Origin: Neckera pumila
Taxonomy: Eukaryota; Streptophyta; Bryopsida; Hypnales; Neckeraceae
Assembly (NCBI GenBank): GCA_963969595.1
Contig: OZ018416.1
Span: 8,510,065-8,574,064 of the forward strand
Direction of reading: 5' to 3'
Length of the DNA stretch: 64,000 bases
The notes under the pieces are model-generated. The model searched no databases, had not been told where the DNA came from, and worked only from the letters and a program-made list of their open reading frames with translations. Shown piece by piece: positions 12,000 through 25,200 of this stretch. Positions within the stretch are counted from its first letter, which is position 1. Every line of letters begins with the position of its first letter. The position numbers were made by a program, and so were the translations under genes.

Positions 12000-14900
12000 A
12001 ATCTCTACTTGTTAACGCGGATTTAAAGGCTAATCAAGAAAATCAAGAGGGAATTAGAAAAAGACACCAAGGATTAGCTTAATGACTTACCTTGTCACTG
12101 CCAGTGTTAGAGACGATCTCGTCCACGTTCACGTATGCATCCTTGTTTTTTTATTGTAATCCTTTATTTATTTTCCAATAATGCCTATGGCTTAAGGTTG
12201 GAGATTACCATTGATTTTTTTTCTTCTTTAACCTTCTAGCTTCTTTTCTTTTCCTTCCCCTTCTTCTACTCCCAAACTATTCCACCAAATGCCTTGATGA
12301 GCTCTTGCACTACCAACTTTGACAATTAATAGGCATAAATGTGCCAACTCGCCTCTTACAAAGTTCTTCTGTCGTCATACCCCCCATCCTCCTCTAACGG
12401 CTACCAAGGCTCTTTTTTAGATTTCTCCTATTCCACCTAGTCTTTTTAAAATAGCACACTATTTGTCGTCTCTCTCCTTCTCCTATTATTCCATCTTCTC
12501 CTCTAATCTCCCTTCATTCTTGTTGGTTTTGTTTTGGTGTAGTGAGAGAAGTTGGTTCCAAAGTTTTGTGTGCAGGTGTTAATTTGGAAGAGCGGCTTCT
12601 ATTAGTCCCCTTCCCTTTTCTTCCCCTTGTGTTTTGTTGTTGTGCCCTTCTTTTTTTAAAAAGGTTTCATCTTCTAGTTTTTAGATGTAGGAAACCAAAC
12701 CAAAAGAGCAAAAAAAAAAAAGAGCCAACTAGCTTGGCACCCCTCCTAACTCCCCTGAACTGCTAGACCCCTGGACTGCTGGACCGAACCTTGTGTGACC
12801 TGCCCCTTGTGACCTGACTTCCTTGCAACCTTCCCCCTTGTGACCTGCTTGGACCCGACTCCCCAGTCAACCCCAACTAGACCCTGACTGCTGGACCGCT
12901 CTTCCTGGCTGTCGAATTGGCTGGCTAAGGGGGGGGTCTCTTTTATTTATTTATTTTTTCTCTCGAACTCCTCTTTTTTGGCTTGGGTCTAAACTAGGCG
13001 ATCTTTCCTCCCAAGACACACGAAAAAACAAGCGTATACACTTGGGTAGGGCTAGGTTGCTAAAAGTTGAGGGACAACACAAAAAAAATCGGACGCGAAC
13101 TTGGGTAAAACGGGGCTTGCTAAAACTAATTGTCTTGGAAACTAAACTTTAGGCTTTTCCAAAAGGTCTTGGAAACTATACTTTGGAACTAAGGATAATG
13201 GAGGTTCAAAGCTTCGCCGCAAAGTTGGATTTAACACCAATTTTAGGGCTCTGCGATACTCCTAGGTCCGTAGCTCTGTCGTTTTGACCTTTTTAACACA
13301 CACTGTAAGACTGTGATCACTCTATAGGTTCAAAGCTTAGCCGTCCCAGAGGGGGGTCCACTCAACAAGAAAAACGTTAGAAGAAGGTAAAAAAGTACTC
13401 AAAGAAAATACTCAAGTTAGGACAACGTGGCAACACAAAACTCATACACTAAAGGCGCCCCAAAGCGGCATTGCCAAGGTATGTGGGGGGGATCTTTAGG
13501 ATTAGTACAAGACACAAAAGGACCCTCAAAATGCGTGGGTTTAGCTCACACAAACGCACAAAAGTACAAGAAAAGCACGCCAAGAATACGCAAAGTAAGG
13601 TAGAAGGACCCCCAAGGACCTTCAAAGCTTGAAATATAACAAAAGGAGCCAAAAGTGCTCCAAAAACATCGTAGAGGTTTTTGGCTTCAAACGCCAAAAT
13701 ATCCAAAATGACTTGGATCCAAAGACCCAAAAATAAGTATGGAGGTGATTTTAGAGAAGGAAATGGGGCCCTTATACAGGTTTTCAAGGGCGCAATCCCC
13801 CCCCTCCCCCTAAATTCTTACTGGTAACTTTATCAACTTGAATTTTCATCCTCATCCTCAAATATTTTCATCCTAATCCTAGATTTTCACTTTCTACCAT
13901 CTATGCTCAACCAACTTCCTATCTTTTGAAGATCAACTTCAAATGTCAAACGGATTGCGCCATTGGATCAAGAAAGCCATTTTTAGACTATAACCCTCCC
14001 ACCCCCTAAATCGGGGTCAAAACTCCATCGTAGGCTAGTTTAGATTAAAATCCCAATCATGGTAAATTTTCAACTCTTGAAGGTTTCCTATTTTGAGAAA
14101 AGTAACTAGCTTGGGGTCTCTGGAAGATAAAAAGGAGTAGGAAAAGACTCCTTGTTGACGTTGTTTTGCCATTGTGTGCCTCCGGAATGCCAGTCAACGT
14201 CGTGGAGATCTCGTAACGTGATTAATTTAAGAGGAATCTTGCCGGTTCAAGTACTTGCCGCTGTCGAAATGCTGCAAAATTTATCGGAACGCAATATTAG
14301 CATAAAATAAACTATCCTAATTTTTAGTGAGATTTTACCACAACCTGGATAATTTACATGAAATTCCTGTTAGAAGTTTGAACGGTTGACCACTCGGAAA
14401 GAGTTCTCCTGCAAGTCGGAAGATGCCAGAAATTTTGGTGGAACCTCTTAGAGAGCTCTACAAAAGATGTAGAGGTGCGTTTTCATACCTAGCACAATTA
14501 GTCAGTGGAGACCTAAATTGGCCATCTCCTCGAATTGTCGATGGCACGGGAATCTTTTGTTGATGAAAGAATCTTGACAAATCAATTATGCCGTCAAACT
14601 CTTGGCATGGGATTCACCCTAGAACACCATCCTTAGGCTGTAGATTCCTCCGCGGCCTCGTCTTGAGTTTAGTGGTTCCTGCATGCTAATAACCGGGGTT
14701 TCTGGAGTTCGTCGATATAATGGAGAATTCGAAACCTAACCTAGGACCCGAACTATGGCTCACTGTGAATCTCTAGAATCAATTTAGCCATGCATGGCCA
14801 CCTTTGAGTGGGATTTAGCCCTTTTGAGGCTATGTGACTAAAATCTTCTAAATCTCGCTATTTTGTGATTTAAACTCTATTTTTAGACGAGGTTTGGGAA

Positions 14901-15350
14901 AGTTTTAGGTATAAAATCAAAACTAGACCAAATATTCTAAATGAATATGGTACAACCCTATTTTGGTTCTACACTCTTTTTATGGCTTTTTATATCATTT
15001 TATCTATTCTAAATTGCAAATTGCAAAAAAAATAAATCGACGAGACCCAAGTGACAATTTGAGAGCTTACAGGGTTGCTTAAAACTAGTGGTATTATTAC
15101 ATCAAGGATTTGAACCATAGAGAAATGGTGGGCGCCATCAACTTGTCGGCAAAGGGAAACCTATTAGCATAAGAAGAATACTGAGGCATCATTATAGAAA
15201 TTGTTTTTGATAGGTGCTATTATAAATGCTCGGGGTGCCCCTAATGGGTGCAAAAATATAGCAGTAGTTGCAAATGTGCCCAATTTCTAATACAACATCG
15301 ATAAGTCTTTGCAGAGTAGCGTGCAATCATTCTCCAATGATGTGTGGACG
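12000..15350. other. CACTA interior without recognisable gene
   Basis: Mixed-composition sequence, more complex than the outer parts. The longest open frame (13449-13787, minus) is rich in Leu/Phe/Pro with no motif. I see no transposase, protease or reverse transcriptase signature on either strand. Confidence 0.4.
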
Positions 15351-15966
15351 CCTTGCAGTCGCAACGTTTGCGCCTCTAAAAATGACTTGCAAATTCTTTA
15401 GGAATTGAATGTGACATCTTGTGTCACTTGGCTGGAGTCATTTTGTAGCATGGAATAACTCCAATTCATTTTGCAATCGCACTACAATATGGTGAAATTG
15501 GTCAGAAATTTTTTGTGAACATCTCAGGTGATTTGGTTTTTTAAACAGTCTGTAAAATTCAAAAGACTACCTGCCCGTGTCATGATGGGTAGTGGATAAA
15601 CCTTGTAAATTTGTAAATCGTTGTTTCAGAGTCGTGCTAGTCATTTTATAGTCATTCTTGAGTTGCTTGCAAGTGAAGGTCAGTCTAATTAAAGACAGGG
15701 AAATGACTTCACAAAGACTTTGCAGGCCACATTGGATTTCCACTCCTTTCATCCAGCAAATTGACAACACGATGAACAAGAACATAGGCCCAACGGTCCT
15801 TTTTTGTCAATTGTTCATCCTATAGTCGCCGACCCGACTCTAAAATGATTGGGGACGGGTTCTGGTTTCAGAGGTGGTGCAATTAGAGAGTCACAATCAT
15901 TTTCCAGTCATTTTGGACATGCAGTCATTCCTCTGCAGTCACGAAAATGCCCATTTTCTTGTAGTG

Positions 15967-16500
15967 ACAAGTGGCATAGGAGTCTTCTCCGGGAGCATGT
16001 AAAGCTCGGGTGGGCAGTAGTCCAGGTCGAAGATCCCCCTCTAACGCACAAAGTTCTTCCTACACGAAGATTTGTCACCGCTCTGAAGCCCAGCAACTTC
16101 AACTTGCCTTTGTCAATCCGTCACCAGCAAGTTTGACGGCTTCACAATCCTGTGGATGATTCCCGCGGCGTGCATTTTGCAAAGAGCAGTGATGACTTGC
16201 CGCATGATTTTCTTGATGACCAGGGAGTCTCATTGCGCAGGGAGCTCTTTAATTTCGTATCTTCTGTGAGTCTCAAGGAGGAAATGCAGAAGTTTTTCTA
16301 TGAACTTGTGAACTCGTCAACTTTCTTATAGCAAGCTTGCTTGTCTTCGAGCTTCTCTGCTTGAACGGTTCATTACTGTCGCTGTCGTTGTCATTGTAAT
16401 TGCTAGAAGGAGCAGAGTCATGATAGCTTGGGTCGTCGTAAGGCGAGTAATTGTTGCCACCCTAGGGATTCCATTGATCCAGCTCTTCATTCTGGTTGAC
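15967..16500 (-). pseudogene. STN7/STN8-type thylakoid kinase pseudogene
   Basis: Reading the minus strand from about 16.47 kb there is an acidic SYHDSAPSSNYNDND stretch, then IMRQVITALCKMHAAGIIHR followed by IVKPSNLLVTD, then GKLKLLGFRAVTNLRVG, then GIFDLDYCPPELYMLPEKTP. The order and the DYCPPELYxLPExTP motif match the STN7/STN8 family, the thylakoid kinases that phosphorylate light-harvesting and photosystem II proteins. The copy is dead as read: the catalytic HRD aspartate is Ile, a TGA follows VTD, and the frame changes at least twice. Similarity ends at PMPL, immediately against the right terminus of the CACTA element. I see no continuation beyond the element's left end. Confidence 0.72.
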
Positions 16501-16619
16501 TGTACCAAGTCACCTCTATAGTTTGCTACACAAAATAGTGATATTAGGTTGCCCCATACTAATTTCTCGACATTCAACACTATATATATAAATATGTATA
16601 GCCATTGTAAAGAATGCAT

Positions 16620-17723
16620 GTAGGAACTAATTTAGGAACTGTTTGTGTTGTATGGGTTGGTGCACTGTTCATGGCTCGGATTTAGAGAACTGCATGCGTC
16701 TCCATGTAGCCAAGTAATGGCTCGTGGGCTAACTTCTATCAGTGAAGGCGACCTAATTGTTGAGGCAATCCAATTTCACTATTTTGTGTACATCTATTAA
16801 GAGATCAAAAGGCACGATCTGCATGCCTTGGTCAACTTGGCAATTTGGATAATTTAATTTTGATATACTATAAGTATTTGATCATAGAGCTAATTGTTGT
16901 TTTACTCATTTGAATCACTAGTCATTGGTCACATTCTCAAGTTTGTGCGCATGGGTGTCCATTGCAAATCTTGATTTTATAATGTAAAGTGATTGCTATG
17001 TCTCAACTTCAACATTTTGTAACTAATTCCATACTGGTCTAAAAAATATGGAACGACTTGGGTTTGATGTCAATTCCATTTTACTTCCTCTAAAATCTTA
17101 CAGAAAATTGTTTTATAATGATTAGCTGTCGCAAAGAGGCAACAAACTCTTCAATGATCTTTGAACCTCTACACATCTAGCATCTTTTCTAGAATTGACG
17201 ATTTAGGAAAAATCATTATAAAGTATTGATTGGAATAATATTTTGTAATTGACATACAATGAAAGTTGTAGATTTGGAATTCTAGGTTCTATTTGTATGG
17301 TTAGATTCATCAATGCTACCACCAATATTCTTTTATGAATTTTGAAAGGGAAGTTTTAAAATTCCTTACAAGCACAATATTGTCATTTTTGGAGTAAAGC
17401 TTGTTGGAATGGATTCAAAATGAAGTTTTCTTGGCAAGGTGAATTTTTACGATTTTTGTGTCTTTTAAATGTATAAATAGTTTATGAGTCTTATAAAGAA
17501 CTGATACATATTCATTAATAATATAACTAATTGAAAAGATCATTTAGTATTTACATAGGAACATGAGTTTCAGACATTAAACTCTACAGTACGTGTTCTA
17601 GTTAAATGAATGTATTTTTTGTAGTAAACTTCTCGTAGAGTATATATTTTACTTTAAAATGACTGCACTTCTAATAGCAACTTCTTTTACTTTATAACTT
17701 CTATATTTAAAGGTAAAAACTTT

Positions 17724-17754
<31 letters not shown>

Positions 17755-18317
17755 ATGGAAGAAGGATACTTGATAAAAGTTGTATACAATCTTCCTAGCG
17801 CAAGTTCCATATATATATACATGTCTATTTATATTATCAAGGTGACAAAAACGTGTCAATTTTTATTGATTGTAAACATGAAGTCAAATCAAAACTTTGC
17901 ATCAGTAATCTAATAAGTGAGGAAACACACTTTCATTTTGGAAATGGTCTTATGTATTGTTCAAAGAAGATTATTCTAAATTTAATATTTGCGGATGCTT
18001 TTAATCAACTTTCATTTTCTATTGTCTTTTTAAAAAATTAATCAAATGTTGTAGCAGCCAAATACTAATATGCACTTTGGTTTTGAATACTAACCCTAAT
18101 AATCCAGGCAAATTAATGTAATTAATATCAAAATCCTAAAGAACAAATTAAATTTCATATTTGTTTTGGTAAACATACTAAATATTTGAAAGTTTGTTTA
18201 CAGGCTTGAATTATTTTGAAAATTTCTTAATAATAATTGCATTGCGTTTTTTTAAATCTATTGTACATCATTCATTCCACATCTAACTTTATTTTGTCAG
18301 GCTGATCTTAAAGGTGT
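16620..18317. other. AT-rich spacer
   Basis: Nothing coding is recognisable. It contains a CT microsatellite at 17728-17754 and several short open frames without motifs. Confidence 0.45.
17728..17754. repeat. CT dinucleotide microsatellite
   Basis: An uninterrupted run of CT units of about 27 bp. Confidence 0.95.
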
Positions 18318-19727
18318 TGGCTCATTGTCTTGGAGATCCCAAGTTTAAATCTTGTCATTTATTGTTTTTTCTTTTGTTTTACTATGGCAGGGTTTTGTGA
18401 TCACTACAAGAAATGTTTTCCCAAAGGTACGTCAAAGTTTTGCTCTGCTTGCAATCAGCGAAGAGCCTTTGCAACAATAGAGGTTGTTGTGATCAGAGCT
18501 GCATATTCATTTGGATGCAATTATAGAGCTAGATAGTACTAGGGAGCAAGAAACTACGGGTCCCCCTTTGGAACATGCCAGGGTACACAAGTAAAAAACC
18601 TATTATTTTGTACAATTGATGTATGGGATTAAACCCCATGGTGTTGGGAAGGATGTTTATAGGGAATTTTTTTTTTAAAAGTCATATGGAGCATCATAGA
18701 TAGCACAAGAAAATGTATAGGAATTATTGCATTATGTGCGAGTGGTTTGTACCAAGTACCAATGATTTTATAGACAAAGTGCTCAAATCCTCTTCTTTAC
18801 ATTGGAATAAATCTTTGAAGAAGGAATTCACAAAATATTGTAAGGATAAATAAAAATTTGGACCTAAAAAAGATGTAATGAAGACATTGGATTTTCTAAA
18901 AAAGGTACTAGTTTTGAAGTGGAAAACTAGTGATATTATGAGGCACGTATCTACCATCAAGAAATATAGGAGAAGTTCAAAAGGCAAAAAATCACAAGAT
19001 TTGGTGGACAAGAAAAAATGCAGTTATTGGCTCCAAGGTTATTTGTTCCACCAAATTTTTTGATTTCTTGCCTTCTAAACTTCTCCTATATTTATTGATG
19101 GTAGATACATGCCTCACAATATCACTAGTTTTCTACTTCAAAACTAATATCTTTTTTGGAAAATTCAATGTCTTCATTAAATCTTTTTTAGGTCCAAATT
19201 TTTGTTTATCCTTACAATATTTCGTGAATTCCTTCTTCAAAGATTTATTCCAATGTAAAGAAGAGGATTTGAGCACTTTGTCTATAAAATCATTGGTACC
19301 TGGTACAAACCACTCACGCATAATGCAATAATTCCTATACATTTTCTTGTGCTATCTATGATGCTCTGTATGACTTTAAAAAATAAATTACCCTACAAAA
19401 CATCCTTCCCACCATGGCGTTTAATCCCATATACTCTATTGTACAAAGTAATAGGTTTTTTACCTGTGTATGTGGCACGTTCCAAAAGGGGACCCATAGT
19501 TTCTTGCTCCCTAGTACTATCTAGCTCTACAATTGCATCCAAATGAACATGCAGCTTTGATCACAACAGCCTCTATTGTTGCAGAGGCTCTTTGCTGCAA
19601 GCATAGCAAAACTTTGACGTAGCTTTGGGAAAACATTCCCCGCAATGATCACAAAATCTTGCCATGGTAAAACAAAAGAGAAAACAATAAATGATAGGAT
19701 TTAAACTTGGCCTCTCTAAAACAATGA
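18318..19727. repeat. Long inverted repeat (hairpin locus), ~690-bp arms, ~33-bp loop
   Basis: The left arm (about 18318-19010) is mirrored by the right arm (about 19044-19727). Over the inner 265 bp I count only about 13 differences, roughly 95% identity; the outer part is somewhat more diverged. The arms close on TTGGTGGACA / TGTTCCACCAA with about 33 bp between. A transcript in either direction would fold into an almost perfect hairpin of nearly 700 bp. The arms look gene-derived. On the minus strand the right arm reads MARFCDHCGECFPK followed by ATSKFCYACSKEP, a CxxC...CxxC zinc-ribbon-like pattern. Another frame reads a basic stretch (FIDKVLKSSSLHWNKSLKKE). The left arm shows the same segments with a Cys lost and a stop in the basic stretch. 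I infer an inverted duplication of a zinc-ribbon gene. Confidence 0.9.
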
Positions 19728-21631
19728 GCCACGGAATGAAGTGCAAACTCACAATGGAAATATCAAACGTATTATTTGGAATAGATATCCATATAGATGT
19801 ACATGTGGTAGTGTACAGTACTTAACTTCTACATGCAATTATTGGGACTCCTTTGTTCCCGCCTTTATTACACATGTGGTAGTAATAGTGAAAATTATTT
19901 TCTACTTTTAATTGTAGTTAAAAAGGTAGTTATTTCCTTATAGAGATGAGGATCAAAAAGTCCATTCCTCACTTGGACCTTTCCAGAAGAATCAATTCTC
20001 TACTAAATTGAGAACTAATTATATATTCTAAAAGCTGAAGACATGAGAAGAAATCTATTAAAATTTGAAGTGAAAATAATTGCCCTACCATCCTTTAATA
20101 TTTGCCAAAGATAATCTTAGACTTATAATTCATAAAGAATTTGCCATGTTTTGCCAACATCAATAACATTGTTTTGCCTCTAAGTTGCTCTTTAGAATTT
20201 GAAAGTGCTTCAAATCAAGCGAGCGCTTTGTAGATTGATAATGGATTAGTTTTAAATTGGTGGAACATTGGTGGTGAATTCATAACAATTTTTGGAGCCT
20301 TTTAACTATGATTTTCATTTATTATTTCTAAATTTTTTTACTATTACTTCTCTTTGTTTGATATGCTTCATATTTTAACACCTTTTGTCTCTCTTTCATA
20401 GCTTTTAGGGTACATAGTTAGTTGTAAAATTTGGTGAAGTATTGAGTATGTGAGGAAGCGTCTCAATGAGGAATGGATCTTTTTGTCCCCAACTTTTAGT
20501 TCAGCTCTAATTCTACAAGTAACTACTAGGACTTCTGTATGAGGGAAAAGGAAGTTGATTGCAAGTCTTGAACCAAGAATATGGAAGCTTATATTGTTAA
20601 TTAAATTACTTTAATAGATCATAGTGATAGGCCTACAGTCAAAATTGTAATAACATACTTAATGTTACAATAAATTTCAACATTTCAGATTTGAGTAGAC
20701 ACTAGATTTAATAAAACAAATTCATTATTTGATTTCATATTCATAAATGGAACAAATTGAAATAGAAGTATACTATTTGAATTGAAAAAATTCACTATGT
20801 GGCCATACAAAGACATGGAAACTCTTATATCGTTGCTTTAATCATGTAAGGACGTTGCAGGCCTAATATATCTAATGGATGACTTCACTATTAATTCTAA
20901 AAAGGACTCTAATTATTAGATTGATAGGTGCATTATCTGTTTTCACAATAAACAATAAAGTCATTTGTTGACTATGTTTTGGCCTTATACAGATTCCTTT
21001 CAAGGTTAACTATAGAAACTAAAAATATATCTATTGGTTCAATAATCAAAGTATTTTGGTGACTACCTTGGTCATCGGGGGGCTATGTCTTTCTTACTAG
21101 AGTTAAGGTGCTATTAACTTAACCTTGGAACACCAAGCTGGTCATTGTAAAAATCATCCTTTTAGATACTGTGTGATTCATTGCTTAAAAATACACAAGA
21201 GCACTCATTTGAGGTCAAACTATTGTACAAGATCCTTTTTTCATACAAATTGTCAAAGACGAACATCTAAACTTTTGCATTACATAGAAGGATTCTCTAT
21301 CATTCATCAGACTTTTAGGCTATTGCGTTGTTACAGGGTTAATACATATCTGTAGCTATTGCCTCACCTATACAATATTCTTTTTTTTTCATTTTGGAGA
21401 AGGAGCAAGTTCTTTCTTCAATACTCATGTGATATTCATGTGATACTTGGCGATATTTACATGAAAACTAGGTGATATCTAGGCATAATTTGACTGTTGG
21501 TCTTAAAATTATACAACAATAATTTGGCTAATTTGACCAAAAATATGAAAATTTCCTTTGCAAAAAATAACCAACATCTTTTGGCTGTAGCCTATTGGCA
21601 AAAAATTGTCCATAAAAAGACACTGCACCTA
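19728..21631. other. AT-rich spacer with a dispersed repeat
   Basis: No gene is recognised. About 21,110-21,340 resembles 60,280-60,480 over some 200 bp (shared CATCCTTTT, CACTCATTTGA, AACTATT and CCTTTTTTCA blocks in the same order), a decayed dispersed repeat of unknown type. Confidence 0.4.
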
Positions 21632-21677
21632 TACATTACATTACAATACAGTACAATACATTACATTACATTACAAT
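21632..21677. repeat. ACATT pentanucleotide microsatellite
   Basis: Imperfect ACATT/ACAAT units repeated about nine times. Confidence 0.85.
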
Positions 21678-21699
21678 AACTCCATCCAAACAGTGACGC

Positions 21700-22211
21700 A
21701 AAACTAGGTGATGACGAAACAGATTTATGGATGATAATGTGCAGACGAGGAACCACCCTCGTTCTAAATTCATCCAAACCCGCCACACGGCCAGAGTCCC
21801 AGACCATCCCTTAGCAGTTGCGAGAACACACAGCAAGAAGACGATACTTCTGCCGGAGGCTCATCATGAATTCCTCCTCAAATCCGCTGCATTGCCTGCT
21901 TCCGATTACATTCCGGAGTTCATGTAACTGATTCGAAGAGCGCCTCTTCCAAAATTTTATTGAAAATTACTTCGGTTGGCGGTATTTTTCATGTTTTTAG
22001 AATCCGAAATTTCATTGCAAGGCGTCGGGTGTACGCTTCAATTCGTTTCTTGCGTTTCTCCATACCCTAAATTTTTTTGTTCTTCGCTGATAGAAGAGTG
22101 CATTTGTTGCTGGTTTTTTTTTATAAGGAAACAATCTCCGGGGCAGAATTATGTGTTTGTCGGAGAGAATATTGAAACTGTGGTGAGGAGGATTCGCCAA
22201 ATTAGGGAGCC
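21700..22211 (+). promoter_or_regulatory. Putative promoter and 5' leader of the 22.2-kb gene
   Basis: This stretch is more GC-balanced than the spacer and precedes the ATG at 22212. I can point to no clear TATA box. It contains several upstream ATGs with short open frames, for example 21727-21927, which would lie in the leader if transcription starts this far upstream. Confidence 0.35.
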
Positions 22212-25200
22212 ATGATGCTGCTCCCTAGTGCAAGTTCCGCGGTACCCTTGCAGAGTTTATATCGAGCTTCCCATGCTGGTTTTGACGTGCAGAGGAGGAG
22301 TTGTGGTGGCGTTGTGTGTAACGGAATAGGCTCCATGTCGAATGTCGGCGGTCTTAGAGTGCGCGTAAACCTTAGGGTTAAATCCTCTCCCACGAATGGT
22401 GGTCTTAATTCGAGTACGACGATACTTAGTCTCGGGGGACGGAGGCACCATCGGCGGCGAGATCTTCCTGAGAGTTCGGTTAGTGCCAAGAAACAGCGTG
22501 GCGGTGATACTGTGGAGATTACGCTTGACTTCGATGGTTTGAAGCACAGGGCAGGGGAGGCGGCAGAGGCGACGAAGAAAGCTGTTGTGTCCTCCGTTGG
22601 CAATGTGAGGCAGGTAGGGCTATACCTCGGATGCTATCCTTGTGCTTGCTATATATGTTTACTTGCTTTGGTAGCTGCTCATTGAGATTATAACGAGAGA
22701 TTGAGCTTGCAATTAGTGTGCTTACTTACAGACTTTCATTAGCAATTTACAGTTTGATCCCTGCATTTCACATCATTACCAATGAGTAAATGTTCGTTGC
22801 CACTGAATAGGTCCTATGAGCCTGGAAAGGGAATTTGGTTTATCTCTGTGATCGGGAGAGAATTTTTATTGCAAGAAGGTTCTGTTTATTTATCACGGTC
22901 TGACTTCTCAAAAGTTTTAAAAACCGTTTTCAGCAAGCTGACCCGAGAGTAGATTTGGTGGGCTGGACAGACGATATTCTCAATAATATTTATCTGTAGC
23001 CCTTCGTTTCTGTGATTGTATGAGAGAAAGTAATTATTCAACTTCGACATGAAGAGTTTGAATGTGACCGGTTTGTCCAGGCAGGTGCAAACTTTGTCAA
23101 AGAAGGGAAGCAGGCATGGAATGAACTTCGATCCAGCGTGGCTGTTCAAAATGACAAGCGCGTGGTAATTGCGGTGAGGCGGTCGACTATGGAGTTTGCT
23201 GGGCGAACGCTTATCTGGACTGTTTTGACTATTGTATTTGCTCGAGTCCTTCTCACGTGGGCAAGGCGATTCCGGTGGGGTTGGGAAGAAGGTTTTAGTT
23301 GGCCCAGAACTGTTAGAGATAGGAGTTTGGGTGGAAAAGAAGTTGTTGTAAAATCAGGAGGAGTGAAGCTTTGGGGAGGGGGACCTATGAAGAAGGCTTA
23401 TCGTAAGACAGCTCAAGGACTCAGTCCCTTGGATTCTTTGAAGGTTGATACCCGTTCGGAAAGGGAACTTAACCGTTTGAGGGCTAGTAGCGAACCTTCG
23501 ACATTCAAGAAAGTCCAAAGAGAATCACGACTACCGCCTTGGTGGTCTGGTCCCGAGCAAAAATCTACGTTGCCACTCGAAATAACTGCGAATGCGCAGA
23601 AAGAGGCTAACACTCTCTTGCACGGTATTTATTCTTGACATCTGGATTTCAGTATTGAGTTCATAGTCTTCATAATGTCGGGTGAAAACTTCAACTAAGC
23701 AAGTAGTAAAATTGTTTCACGCCTTCTTCCTGGAGGCCACACGTCTAGTTTTATGGTCTGTAGTATAGAAGGTGATCGTTTGCGTTGAGGTTTGATTTAT
23801 GATAAAGCCTGCATAGATCTGGGTTGGGAAGGGTGAGCTAACTTTGGCAATTTTGGTTCAGAGATGCTGGAAAAGAGAATGAATGGAGTAGACTTTGAAC
23901 GTAGTAACATCATCAAGGTGAGTTATTTTGTTATCGTCTGTCCTTTTCTGTTACTTAGGTTCACCATCTTCTTACTCTGTTTGCAACATAGGAGTCTGAT
24001 GCTGCTAAATAATAACCGTTTTTACCTCATCAAATTAACTGCAGCTACGGCAACTTTGTCGGGATTTTGGAGCACGAGTCAGCTTTGAAACATCCAGCAC
24101 CCGTGATGCCTTTTATCGGACAGCTGTCCAACTTGTTCAAGATGTTTGCCTAAGGTTTGCCCTTAACAAATCTAATAGAATGGATAATGCTTTGCAGTTA
24201 ATTTTTGCGGGAAATTCAGTCCTTACGCTTTTGACTTGGCTCAATCCTACAGCAATGTTTCTATCCGTCCTAATTTACTTCAACCCACTCTCCATTTTTA
24301 GGAGAGCTATGAAATCTTCATTTTAGTGTATAAACATATACTAGTCAAATTTTCTTGTTCTCTAATTTCAAATCCTACGGAGTGTTAATCAAAGATACTT
24401 TAGAAATTTTATTTGCCTGCATTCTCTGTATTTTGAAGTGATTGGTTGAAATTGTTAGTCACCATTACCAACTCTGATTGCTGTTAGAAGTGACATGACT
24501 GAAATTTTGTTCCATCGTCACTAGGGGTGGTGAGTTTCCAAACGAAGGCGTGGACAAGTTCATTGCAGGATTGGCTGGCAATATCGGATTGGATGCAGAG
24601 AGAGCAGCCACAATTGTCGTTGCATTTGTTGCAGCCCGAACACGAGCAACTTTCTTGCAGGCCTGGGTAAGTAACCTTATAAGCTCTATTGTGTGGCCAT
24701 GTGTTCCAGATTTGAATTGTGTCAGGTTTAGGTCGCGTACTGAGTTATTGATGTGCTTCTCTGTACTGGATTGACTTGTACTTTAAATATTCTTTGTGTG
24801 CGTATAGGCACTACATGAGCGTGGCGAACTTGGAGCAGCAAACAAGGAGCTCGAAGGATTGGTTAGAATTCATGAAAAACTCGGCCCTGTTCGAAACTCT
24901 GTAAGTTCCAAAACATTCTTTGTTTGCACATCTATCTGTTGGTGGCAGATACTAGCAAAGTTTTGGAGAGGAAAAATGAAGACGTTCTGATCTTGAGGAT
25001 AACAATCTCGATATGTGAACTCATGTGTTTTTGCAAAAATGGTTACTGAAAGTATTAGGCACTGCAAGAGGTAGTTAGGCACTTGATATGCTATTTGTGA
25101 GGCCAGTGGGTGTCTGTGTGCTTTGAAAGAAATAGTTTAGTTGTAACGCAATTGCCTAATCTAATTGTTCCGTGCAAATTAACTTGCAAATTGAATAGAG

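Larger units (their letters stand above)
9454..15966. mobile_element. Non-autonomous CACTA (En/Spm) transposon, 6.5 kb, TSD ACA
   Basis: The left end begins CACTACCAAAAAATGGGCAC and the right end is the inverse of CACTACAAGAAAATGGGCAT; the two match over about 33 bp with few differences. Exactly 3 bp of ACA flanks each side (9451-9453, 15967-15969), the length expected for CACTA elements. Both ends are studded with subterminal AGTCATTTT-like motifs in both orientations (about 9500-10020, 10830-10930, 15420-15930), the kind of array that transposase binds in this superfamily. The interior has no open frame longer than 112 codons, so no transposase is encoded and mobility would depend on another copy. 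It carries a tandem repeat, a pyrimidine-rich low-complexity tract and a half copy of another MITE. Confidence 0.88.

Noticed and set aside
13449..13787. 112-codon minus-strand open frame inside the CACTA element
   Set aside because: Hydrophobic, no family motif, unlike CACTA transposases, and within low-complexity surroundings; treated as chance.
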